A stretch of 64,000 nucleotides of DNA from the NCBI GenBank assembly GCA_035236585.1, contig CP141128.1:51077257-51141256 (forward strand). Reading direction: 5' to 3'. A model generated the notes under the pieces. That model made no database searches. It saw only the letters and a list, made by a program, of their open reading frames with translations, and was not told where the DNA came from. This stretch comes from Warburgia ugandensis. Lineage: Eukaryota > Streptophyta > Magnoliopsida > Canellales > Canellaceae. Made by a program: the position numbers and the translations under genes. Positions 22,561-34,710 of the stretch are shown in pieces; the first letter of the stretch is position 1; each line of letters starts with the position of its first letter.

Positions 22561-23624
22561 TAGCTTATCACCTTGTCCATGGCTTGAATTTGGCTAAGAT
22601 GGCTTAAGAGGCTTCCATGCAAAGGTGATGGAAATCCATGTCTTACTTCATGGGCCTACTTTGGCCATCTTTAGCTCCTTTAATTGCCTCTATTACTGGC
22701 CCAAAAGATGATATTGACCTTTGGCTTGATCATTTAATCTTGATCTTCAATTTCATCCCAATAGATCTCGGCCATTGGAATACCATCTCACTTCCTAAAA
22801 AAAGTAATAAACTCTAATTAAAGACTAAAAATATGATTAATCACATGCTTACCTTGGATAGCTTCTAGACGTACAAAGTATCAAACTTTTTCTTCATTGG
22901 GTAAAAAAGTATGCGTTACAAATTTTAGTTTAAAAACCCTAATTTATCCCTATAAGTCGCAACACATGGTTAACTAATTGGGTGATTATTATGAAAAATT
23001 AAACACTTAGCATGTATGCTACTTAACAAAGAGCGAGACACCTTAATAGATGGGTCACTATAACCATGCAACCTATGCTTTGATTATAGCCAAGCTTAGG
23101 CTAACCTTTGTTAAATAGGTGCTTGAACTAATGCAACAATTCTAAATATTATACAATAATTATTAATGCATGACCCTAATCTATATGATTTATACTACGA
23201 TCTGAATGCAATTCTTCATTAAATGCAACTAAACTAGAAAAATAAAAAGAAAGTGAGGGTAACTTATAGTGGGTGTTCTTGATCATCAAGTGTCTACCAC
23301 GCTACCCCATACTTGCCCTATATTATTACAACCCACTTGAAATTAAATAATAAAGAAATTACAAATTACAATGGGCCTCACTGCAATGAAAGCCTAATCT
23401 ATGTTGAAGAAGTCATGGCCCACAGGATCGCCACCACTCCTTTGCCAATTTTTCTCTCACAAAATCCAAAGAAATTTGTAAATATGAGAAAAATTTTAAT
23501 TAAATGTAAAAATAATGCAAAACCTTAAACTAATGCACTCTAAACCTAGACTAGAGTAAAACAATATAAAGTATGATCTACTACACAAAACATTGTGACT
23601 ACCCAACAACGACATAAAAAACTA
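22561..23624 (-). mobile_element. Family C interior, non-coding
   Basis: AT-rich sequence between LTRs C2 and C3, with no recognisable domain on either strand. The frame at 23313-23528 has no family features. Next to C3 it holds a decayed primer site, so at least the right part is the leader of a minus-strand family C element. Confidence 0.45.
23597..23615 (-). promoter_or_regulatory. Decayed tRNA-Asp-type primer site of family C
   Basis: Read on the minus strand, ATGTCGTTGTTGGGTAGTC resembles TGGCGCCGTTGCCGGGG, the complement of the plant tRNA-Asp 3' end used by Tat/Athila-type elements. Most differences are C-to-T, the expected decay of methylated C. It lies about 10 bases beyond the LTR edge, which fixes C3 as a 5' LTR in minus orientation. 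Confidence 0.55.
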
Positions 23625-25833
23625 GTTGTGTAATTTTAAAGTTAAACTTACAAGCACACGAATTAATTGTAGTATCTAATGTAAGGAGGTTAATCCCTCG
23701 AGGATCAGTCGAATGTGATGCTAGTAGTCCCTACTTTAAACTAGCTAACCTAGCCAAAATTCAAGAGATTTTGCTTCTAATCTAAGTATGAAAATCAACA
23801 CATGCAAATGGAAATTATTCAAAAACTAGAACATGCTAAAATTAAAAACATTCCTAAAACACACTTTCCAAAAATAAAACTTTACTAAATGAAACTTTCT
23901 TAATTTACGACTTCCTTAAACCAAGAACTTTTCTAAAGTGAAACTTTCTTAAAGTGCAATTTTAACAACTTTCCTAAATAAACTTTCCTAAGCATGAAAT
24001 TAAGCAATTAACCTAGAGAAACATGCACTAATCAACTACTTTCCTAATCATGTTACTTCTAAAGAATAGAATGAAAATCAGGGGAATGAACTTTAACAAC
24101 TAATCAACAAAGTGCCAACAAACTAAACAAGATCAACTTAACTAACTATTTTTCCTAACATGAATGAATGCAACAAGTTGGATCTCACTTAATTAACAAC
24201 TTATTCAAAAATGTGCTTGATTGAATGAACAATGAAACTAATGAACTATGAAGGAATAATCAAGTTTACAATATCATCAAGCTTCAACCTTTAAGGCTTT
24301 CAAAACCATGCATTCCACTTCTGTACGGGACACATGGTTTCATAAGTATTTTGATTGGCTTGATTTGAAAGTTGCAACAACATTCTTATGTTAACCATCA
24401 AACCATGGAAGTAACATGCAAACAAAACAACCTACCAAGCATTCATCAATTAAAAGTACCCCATTAATCATAATGAATGTTGCATACAATTGATTACATG
24501 AAGGATGTGTTCTACTTTTGATGAGAACGCACCACTCTTTCTCCCAACTTAAATTCAAAATCAAATCCTAACAATGATTCTTCCTCTAACAAGCTTGAGA
24601 TTCAAGGGAAAATCTTATGGAATACAATGGCAACACTCAAGGAAAACAATGTTAGAATTAAAGGGAGGGAACAAAAAGAGAACTAGAAGGCAAAGAAAAG
24701 CTAAGGGAAAGACTAGATTCAAGACGACCTCTTGGCTATCACTTCAAGAAAAAAATCAGCCTTGTATCTAAATCTTCAAGCAAGGAAAAACAAAAGGATA
24801 GCAAAGCAAAAAATAGCACAATGGAAACTAAGATTAAAGAAAGTGAGCAAGGAAAGATTAACCAACCTTTGAAGAATAAATCAAACACTAAGGACTAGGC
24901 ATGGAACACTTGAGGAGATGCCTACACACCTTGGGAAAGAGTATCATATACCCAAAAGGAGAGAAAATCCAAGAAAAACAATAGAAGAAGAAAGGTTAGG
25001 AAGAAGATTCCCTACTTCAAGTGTAGGAAGCATCTTTTTCCTAAGAGGAAAAGAGCCCTTTAACTTATGTTTTTGCTGGACTTTTATAGTTTTTATCCTA
25101 TTTTTTCTAGGGTGTCCTAATAATCAGGTATGGTGGGGATGAAAATAAGTCATTTGGATGGCTAGGATGGGTGGACAAGTTAGGATTTTTAAAGAGCAAA
25201 CATGGTTGCATGGTGGTTGCCCTTTGGAAGTGGAGTAGGTGGGAGACACCACTTTTTTAGGGAGGGGCATCTCCCCCTTCAAAAATCATGGAACACCATA
25301 AAAATATGGAAAGTGGTTGTATGGTTGAGGTAGGAAAGAAATAAGAAGAAGAAAATAAGGTGAGAGGAAAGTGGGAAGAAAGAGATGGGTAGAAAAAATA
25401 AGAAAGTGAGGTAAGTTGGAGAAATTTGATTGGCTAAGGGATTTCCTTAGAAGTGGGAATTGGTTGGATGGTTAGGATTGGAGTTTAGGAAGGTGGATAA
25501 GTATTGACATGGTAGGACTCTTGAATGGAAAGTCAAATTCATGGTGCCATTTAGTTATGAGGTGCAAAGTGATAAAAAGGCAGGAAAAACATGAAAAGTA
25601 GAAGGGTCTCATTCGATTGGTCTACATGCAAACTTATGCTAATGAATTTTACTTTAATTATCTTCAAAATATCCCTTGGAATCTCATGGATAAATCCTCT
25701 TGAGTTTCCTCTAATACTAGCCTTCCATTGAGCTTAGCTTAATGGCTTTGATGACTAACTTTGAGGGCTCCATTGGCTAGGCTTCATGGCTAGCTTAGAT
25801 GGCTCTCTTAACTTGGTTTCATGACTAACTTCA
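23625..25833 (-). mobile_element. Family C LTR (C3), 5' LTR of a minus-strand element
   Basis: About 2.2 kb, homologous to C2 and C1. It carries the CAAGCACACGAATTAATTG block near 23651, a CTTTCCTAAA motif array at about 23840-24000, and long matches to C2 near 24900-25100 and 25620-25760. The right edge (ACTTCA at 25833) abuts the reverse transcriptase of element 0, so this element inserted into element 0; the base run AGGGA after it may be one side of the target duplication. Its 3' LTR and the continuing part of element 0 could not be identified with certainty. Confidence 0.55.
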
Positions 25834-26677
25834 AGGGATACTTATTTTTCACTGTGACATTGTTCAACATTCTATAATCAATACACAACCTCATAGACCC
25901 ATCCTTCTTCTTCACAAATATTACTGGTGCTCCCCATGGTGAACTACTTGGTCTAACAAACCCTTTGTCTAACAATTCCCGTAACTGACCTTTCAACTCT
26001 GTTGGGGCCATCCTATAAGGTGCTTTAGAAATTGGACTTGTACCAGAAATTACTTCAATGGTAAACTCAATTTCTCTATGTGGGGGTAATCTTGGAAGTT
26101 CATCTGGAAAAACATCTTGGAATTCCTTGATTACATCAATTTCTGTTATCCTGCGATGTTCAACATCCAAAGCAACTATTGTTACTAGAAATGCCTGACA
26201 CCTCTTGGATATATGTTTGACATCCTTCATAGCTAAGATAATGGATTTGTCTAAGTCATTGTGTTTCCCATACAGTACTAATACTTCCTCACCAGGTATG
26301 CTAAATGTGATTTTCTTCTTGTGACAGTCCATAACTACCCAGTATTTTTCTAACGAGTCCATACTTAGTATGATGTTAAAGCCCACCATGTTCAATAAAA
26401 TGAGGTTGAGGTCCATTCTTTTAACCAATACTTCTACAGGTACATTCTGTAAGTATTCTTGTAATCTAACTATTTTTCCAACTGGAGTTGTTATGTCTAG
26501 CTTAAATCTCAAGTTTTTCACTGATAGTTGTATACTAGATGCAAATATGCAAGATATAAAGGAATGCATAGATCTAGAATTAAATAGTACTTAGGCATAG
26601 TTGTCAGCTACAAGTAATGTACCTTCAATCACCACATTAGATGGTCCAGCCTAGTTGTTAGTGATGGTAAATACCCT
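25834..26677 (-). pseudogene. Element 0 protease to reverse transcriptase segment
   Basis: Read leftward, the segment holds the aspartic protease region ([27 protein letters not shown]) and then the reverse transcriptase start ([40 protein letters not shown]). It matches element 1 at 33120-33980 almost residue for residue. It is bounded on the right by the solo LTR at 26683 and on the left by family C LTR C3. Fossil fragment of a polyprotein. Confidence 0.85.
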
Positions 26678-28591
26678 CCCTTTGTAATAACCCAAAATCA
26701 ATGAAAGTTTGAAATTTCAGAAGACTTGGCCTGGAATATTAGGTTAAAAGCAAATATCTTTTTATAAAGATTAAATCATGAGTGAAAACATAGAAATTAA
26801 GAATGTACATGAAAAATCGAATCAAATGACACTAATTTCGTTAAATTTTGAGTTAGAATGAAAAATCTCAATTTTCTACATAAAAGGGTAAAACGGTCAT
26901 TTTCACCCATAACCAAGATTTAAAATTTAAATATTTGGAATGTACTAAAAAAACTAGAAGGTACTTGAAAAATTGATTCTGGCGCCATTGCGTACACTAA
27001 ATAATATCCATTTTTTCCATTTTTATGAATAAAAGGGCAAAATGGTCTTTTCACATGAAAGTAGGGCCCACAAAGTAGGCCAATGTTTTGGAAGCAACAA
27101 TAATTGAGCAATGCACTACTAGATTTTAGTGGAGGAAAAGGTGGAGGTGGAAACTCCACCCATAAATAAAATAATAAAAAGAAAGAAGGAGATTTTTATG
27201 AACAATTAATTTAAAATTCAAAAACTTGCTTATAAATAATTCTAAAAATTTCACAAAAATTTTCACAACGTCACCATGAAATCCCCTAAACTCCCCTAGA
27301 AAATTAGACAAAACTCTTCCCCCATCTCCCCCAATCTCCCTCTTTTTCTCCCTTTCTCTCTCCTCTCTCTAGAATAGTACCAAGAGCCCTAAGTTCAATT
27401 AGCCACTTTGTTCCAAATCAAATTTCACAAATCCACCATCCATATTGTTCTAAATTCCCTGATCTACAAAAATCCCGAAGTAGTTTCCAGATCTGACAAT
27501 TCAATCAACATAAAAATACAAATCAAGATTTATTTGGTGTGTTATGGCATACAGTGAGGATTTATTTATTTTGGCATCAATTCATCAATTTTCAGCAAAT
27601 TAGGTAGGAGGATATTGTCCAATATTTAGTTTATGTCATTTTATATTTTTTTAATTTCATTGGATTTGATTTTCTGTTAATGTTTTAGAAAATCAAGTTC
27701 TGGTGAAAAACCCTCTTGATCTGCATCATGGAGGGCTCAGATGAAAATTTGAGGCATCCAATATATTCAAGGGGTTTCAAAATCATTAGGTATAAAATAA
27801 TAGCCAATTTAGTGGAGATATGATGGCTCAATTTGATGGAAAAAAGGGGGCTGGTGATTTGACGGTTCGATCTAGATTGTCTCACCATTTATAGGTCACC
27901 ACCTCGTTTCCACTAGTGGTCACTGGTAAAACAGGGTGGGATGATCGGTTCCACCGGTTCTGCCTATTTTGTCCTATTCTAACTACTAGATCAAATCTGG
28001 ACTGTTATAATGTTTGTGAACTTCAAACTTAAATTTCGGAGTCATCTGAGCTCCAAATCATGAGAGAAAAGAAGCTATGGATAGCCTATGATGTCTACTT
28101 TCACATGAAATAATAAAATTTAGGAAATATGGCATAAAACTTTCTGTTTAAAGAAAATAAGATTCTTACTTCCATGATCTTGAAGATCTGAGATGATTAG
28201 ACCTTAAGGATCTAATCTATTAATGTTATAATGATAAGGATATATGAAATTAAGGGTTTAATATGACAGATCTATGCTAATTTAAGAAATCTACTCTTTA
28301 TGGTAGAAGTAACTTAAAATTTGTAAAGGAACTTTCTTGATCAGTAAGATCAAGCATGATCAAACCCAATGGATCGGTTGGATAGAGTTAATAAGGATGA
28401 GATCTAGTAAGATCAATGATTAGTTATGACAAAAACATGTAAAGATGATCTTGGAACCTAAAATGAAGTAAAAACCTTAGATCTAAGGAAAGGACTTAAG
28501 ACTTAATGGTTAGATCATATTAAAAGCCTCTAATGATGTAAATTGACTAGTCTGATTTTATTTAATTATTAGATTCATTTTAACTTTAATT

Positions 28592-30865
28592 TGTGATGAC
28601 CCGGGTTTTTGACACATGATTTGTAAAGTATTTTGAAAGGTAGGGCCCTTAAGAGTGTAAAATTTTTTCGCAAAACAAAGCACCAGAAATTCTTTTCTTT
28701 AGAACTTGTTTTGAAAACCCAAGTCACCACTTCATACATAACATAAGTACAATTTGTGTACAAAATAAATTTCCATTGAAGGAATATACTTTTATTAAAT
28801 TCCAGGATCCATCTAGTGGTTCACAGTACAGCCAAATCTAATACAATACTTGTCCAAATTACATAATCCAAAACTCAAGCTCACCATACAATAGAACTCT
28901 CAACAAAGAAAAATACATGTCTTCAAGGGTATACCTTAAAGATTATTTTCTTCAAGTCTTCTATAGTCTTCAACTCCTAACTCTCCTTCCCTGGATCTGA
29001 GATATTGCAACAAGTACAATATCTTAGCAAGCAATGCTTGGTAGGGGATTCAAGAAACATACCATTGACAATGTAATTCCAATACTTCATAATCTCATTA
29101 TCCCTAAACATACTCTTTACATTGTAAGTTATGTATATTTATATACATACATACTCGTCATGGGTAAACCAGTTAAATTTGTGAAAGTAGTCAAATCTCA
29201 TTCCCAACTAAGCTGATCAATTCTCTTCATTTTGAGAATTGAGTATTACAGCTAATCTTATACTGGAATTTCCCTTCTTGGAAAATATTGGTAATATACA
29301 ATTACCTAGCATTTCATTATGCTATAACATAAGGCATTTCACTATGCCTATTCTCATATGCATCATAGTGCAAAATAATCAGAAAGGTTGCTATGCTACA
29401 GTCTGATCCGTACTAGCGCGCTTGGATAACTTCCTAGGGCCTGGATTTGATCTGGTCCCAAAGAACGGATGGCCCAGATCGTTCAGGAGGAAAAGCAAGC
29501 AAGCCTGGAAAAACGAGTCGGGCACGTCCATTGCTCTGAAATGTCGAAGCACCTGCACGGGGCGTCCATGGATGCGCACGGGACATCGTCCGTCCGATCG
29601 GGAGATCGGACCATCCATTTGGATCGTCCAATTAATCCCTTCTCAATTGAGGGACCAAACCTTCTCAGATCTTTGTGAAAATTCTACCCTAGGGGATTTG
29701 GACCCTTCTGGATCGATTTGTGGAGTTAGATTTTTCATCTGAGTACTCCATCATCCTGAATTAAGGGTTCTGGTGTTTACTTTATTTTTACCTTTTTATT
29801 ACCAAAATAAATTACAGTAAAATAAAAATTATATAAAGCAGTAGTAAACATCTATATAAAGTATTCCCACATACCTGATTTGAAAAAAATGGTGTTTATG
29901 TGTCCAATTTAAAAGAAATACCCTTTTATGAAGATATGGCCTAAGATCTACCTTTCTTGCAAATTTCCGTTGTTTGAACCGTTGGATCTTGAAATTTCTT
30001 TGGGGGTTTTGTAGAATAGATATGTTGGGAAGTTTTGGATGGTGTAATTGATCAAATTAGATCTAGAACAGGGTGCCTAATTGATTTTAGGTCTCTTGTT
30101 CCAATCTAAAAAGAAAAACAAATTGAAAAGAGAGATGTCTCTTGGAAATTTTGGGTTTTTGGGGAGGGATCTAGGTCTAATTTTTCCGGGAGAGTGAAGA
30201 AAATTTTTTGGGGATTTTATGAGGATTTTTTGGAGGATTTTTTGGGTTGTATTTATAGGCATTTCGGGTCTTTTTTCATGATTATAATATTTTAGTTTTT
30301 ATTATTAAATGGCATGAAAGTCTCCCATGTTCCATTTTTTCTTCCCCATGCCCCATTTTTCTTCCCCAAGACCAGTTGATGTTTGTTGACCCATGAATTC
30401 ACGTGGGCTGCTGATAAGATTGGTTTTTGGGTCCCTTGTGGGCTCCACATGGTGTAAAAAGACCGTTTTGCCATTTATGCATAAAATTTTGGGTTTTATT
30501 CCCGTGATCTCGGATTTGAGTGTACTTAGTGGCATTGGATTCGTATTTCTCAGTACATTTTAAATTTTGATGTTTCATATTTTGATTTTTGGGAGATTTT
30601 GATTTTTGGGTAAAATTACTATTTTACCCCTTTTTTTCCAAGAAATGAAGAAACTTAAGGATTTCTTAACCGAAATCGAAATTTGTCGTGCTTACAAACA
30701 TTTTGAAGGGTTTGCTAAGTTTAATTTCAATTTTACATGTCTTATGATTTGATTATACTTTTATAAAAAGTATATTCTAAATAACCCTAATATTTCAGCC
30801 CGAAATATCTAAAACTCAAACTTTATTGATTTTCTCAATCAATTACAAAAATTGGGGTTATTACA
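28592..30865 (-). repeat. 3' LTR of element 1 (short form)
   Basis: On the plus strand it reads TGTGATGACCCGGG to GGGGTTATTACA. It holds the conserved hairpin, the GC-rich leader segment and the TATA box, but is only half the normal family length. Confidence 0.9.
30250..30257 (-). promoter_or_regulatory. TATA box of element 1 3' LTR
   Basis: On the minus strand it reads CCTATAAATACAACCC, about 610 bp inside the LTR from its start. The same site is at 41844-41851 in the 5' LTR. Confidence 0.6.
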
Positions 30866-30885
30866 ATCTTCCCCCCTTACAATAA
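30866..30885 (-). promoter_or_regulatory. Polypurine tract of element 1
   Basis: On the minus strand AAGGGGGGAAGAT sits directly before the 3' LTR start TGTAATAACC, the normal position for the plus-strand DNA primer. Confidence 0.85.
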
Positions 30886-33800
30886 TTTCGTCCTCGAAAT
30901 TTGTAATACACTACTTACTCAAACAAACTAGGGCATATCTTCCTCATTTCTACTTCCATTTCCCACGTGGCTTCCTCAATAGAGTGATGTTGCCACAGGA
31001 CTTTGACTAACGGAATGCTTTTGGTTCTTAACTTCTGTTCCTTGCGGTCCAGAATTCGTATTGCCTTCTCTTTGAAGGTTAGGTCAGGCTTTAGCTCTTC
31101 TAGCACCCTTTGAAGTACATGAGTGTCATCTTGGAGATATTTCCTTAGCATAGACACATGAAAGACAATATGTATTTCTGAGAGTTGGGGTAGTAAGGCT
31201 AATTTGTAGGCCACTGGACCAACTCTTTCTAAGATTTTAAACGGACCAATGAATCTAGGACTAAGTTTTCCTTTGCTTCCAAACCTCATTACTCCTTTGA
31301 CAGGTGATACTTTTAGAAATACGTGCTCCCCCACATCAAAATCTAGGTTTCTACATCTTTTATCTGCGTAACTCTTTGGTCGACTGTGTGCTGTTAACAA
31401 CCTCTTTTGTATCAATCTGACCTTGTCTACACATTGTTCCACTAGTTCTGACTTTATCAGCTTTCTTTCTCCAACTTCACTCCAACAGGTTGGTGATCGA
31501 CATGGCCGTCCATACAATGCTTCATATGGTGCCATACCAATACTTGCCTGAAAACTATTGTTATATGCAAATTATACTAAAGGAAGATGTTCATCCCAAC
31601 TCCCTTTCCAATCTAATGCACATCCATGACCACCCAAATCATGTCATGGCCTGCCTAGGTCCTTGGCAATCCCACTACAAAATCCATAGTGCTATTGTCC
31701 CATTTCCATTCTGGAAGTTCCACTGTTTGTAACATTCTAGCTGGTCTTTGGTGTTCAGCCTTTACTTGTTGACAATTTAGACATTTAGCCACAAATTCTC
31801 CTATTTCTCTCTTCATGCCTTCCCACCAAAAGTTTCTTTTTAAATCTTGATACATCTTTGTACCTCCAGGGTGTATAGAAAACTTTGACTGATGGGCTTC
31901 TTGTATCAATTCCTTTCTCAGACATTTATTTGAAGGAACCACCAATCTCCCCTGAAAACGTATGCCCCATCTGTACCCTTAACAAATCCTTTCTTTCCAC
32001 GCAATTCCTGAGTTACTGTATCTTCTTCTTGGGCTTTAAGGACTCTTTCTACAAAAGCTGATTTAATTGTGATATTTGTGAGTAGAGCTCTTGGTTGTCT
32101 ACTTAATGCATCAGCTACTACATTTGCCTTTCCAGGATGGTATTGGATGGCAAAATCATAGTCTTTGATATACTCTATCCATCTTCTTTGTCTCATATTC
32201 AAATCTGCCTGAGTGAAGATGTATTTGAGACTCTTATGATCTATAAATACATTGAATTTTTCTCCATACAAATAATGTCTTCAAATTTTCAATGCAAAAA
32301 CTACAGCTACCAATTCTAAGTCATGTACTGGGTAATTTATTTCATGTTTCTTCAATTGTCTAGATGCATAAGCAATGACCTTCCCATTTTGCATTAACAC
32401 ACCTCCTAACCCTTTGCTTGAAGCATCACAGTATATTTCATATCCCCCACTCCCAGCTGGCAAAGTCAATACTGGTGCTGTATTTAACCTCTTCTTTAGC
32501 TCTTGAAAACTATTTTCACATTCTTCTGACCAAGTGAATTGTACCCCCTTTCTTATTAAGGAAGTCATAGGAAGAGCCAGACGAGAGAACCCTTGAATGA
32601 ATCTATGGTAGTATCCTACTAGTCCATGAAAACTACGTATTTCTGTTACTGTTTTAGGTTTCTCTCAATTCATTACTACTTCAATCTTGGTGGGGTCCAT
32701 TTCTACTCCATTCTTGGAAATTACATGACCTAAAAAAATTGACCTTCTCTAACCAGAATTCACACTTACTAAATTTACCAAACAGTTTATATGTTCTGAG
32801 GGTATTTAGTACAATTTGTAAGTGTTCTTGATGTTCTTGGATACTGGTAGAGTAAATCAGTATATCGTTGATAAATACAATCACAAATTTATCCAAAAAT
32901 TCTTTGAAGATTCTATTCATCAAATCCATAAACACTGCTGGTGCATTGGTCAGCCCAAAAGACATGACTAGAAACTCATAATGCCCATATCAAGTTCTGA
33001 ATGCTGACTTGGGTATATCTTCATCCTTAATACGCAATTGATGATATCCTGATCTAAGGTCAATTTTAGAAAAGACCTTAGCAAATTGGAGTTGATCAAA
33101 GAGATCATCAATGCGAGTTAAGGGATACCTATTTTTCACTGTGACACTGTTCAACATTCTGTAATCAATGCATAATCTCATTGACCCATCCTTCTTCTTC
33201 ACAAATATTACTAGTGGTCCCCATGGTGAACTACTTGGTCTAACAAACCCTTTTTCTAACAATTCTTGCAATTGTCCTTTTAACTCTTTCAACTCTACTG
33301 GGGCCATCCTATGAGGTGCTTTAGAAATTGGAGTTGTACCAGGAATTACTTCAATGGTAAACTCAATTTCTCGGTGTGGGGGTAACCCTGGTAGTTCTTC
33401 AGGAAAAACATCTTGGAAATCCCTGACCACTTCAATTTCTGTTATCCTGGGCTGTTCAACATCTAAGGAAACCATTGTTGCTAAAAATGCCTGACACCCC
33501 TTGGACATATGTTTGACTGCCTTCATAGCTGAGATGTTGGATTTGTCTAAGTCATTGTGTTTCTCATACAGTATTAATACTTTCTCCCTTGGTATACTAA
33601 ATGTGAGTTTCTTCTTATGACAGTCCATAACTACCCAGTATTTTGCTAACCAGTCCATACCTAGTATGGTGTCAAAATCCTCCATGTTCAATAAAATGAG
33701 GTCTATGTCCATTCTTTTGCCCAATACTTCTAGAGGTACATTATGCAAGTATTCTTGTAGTTTAACTGATTTTCCAACTAGAGTTGTTACATCTAGATCA

Positions 33801-34710
33801 AATCCCATGTTTTTCACTAATAGTTGTGTACTAGATGCAAATTCACAAGATATAAAGGAATGTGTAGATCCAGAATCAAACAGTACTTTGGCATAGTTGT
33901 TTGCTACAAGTAGTGTACCTTCAATAACCGCATTGAATGGTCCAGCTTGGCCGTTAGTGATGGCGAAGACCCTTCCTTGGTGTTGAGGAGCAATTTCTAG
34001 TTTTGCTTCCCTGACTGCCAATGGTTTGGTATAGTGGGCGGCGATATGTCCATACTCTCCACAATTGTGGCACTTGATTGGAAATTGTTGTGGTTGTTGT
34101 TGTATAGGTCGTGGACAGATATTGCCTTCATGAAATTTTCTACATCTTGGACAGGGCTGTCTATTTGGCCTTGGTGCATTGTTCCTTTCATTTCTTTGAG
34201 GCTTAAAATTGTTCCAAGGTCTTTTATTCTTCTAGAAAGGCCTTGGGTTATTGTTTCCTCCTGCACTGAACTTGGTAATTTGACCCTTTTTGTACTCATC
34301 TTCAAACTTGGAGGCCATTTCCACACAATCTGCCAAGGTAGTGGGTTTAGTACCCAGCACCTTTATTTTCAGGCCTGGGTGTAGCCCTTCAATAAATCGA
34401 TCCATGGTGTGTGTTTCTGTGTCACACACATGAGTCGCGAATCTCCTTAGTTGTGTGAACTTGTTATCATAGTCCACCACTGACATATCCCCTTACTTTA
34501 GGTTCAAAAACTCTATTAACATCCTTTGTTGTATATGAGAAGAAAAATATTTATGGTTGAATACTTCCTTAAATTCTTCGCATGTAGTATCTTCAGAATT
34601 CGAGAAGAAGGTGTTGTTAGCTGATCTCCACCAAAATGCAGCTTCTTGTTTGAATAAATATGGGGCAAATTTCACCTTCAACTCTGAAGGAGTACGTAGT
34701 GCACTAAAAG

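Noticed and set aside
26370-26594. Plus-strand frame of 74 residues, with a counterpart at 33666-33896
   Set aside because: It is the antisense shadow of the protease region in element 0 and element 1.
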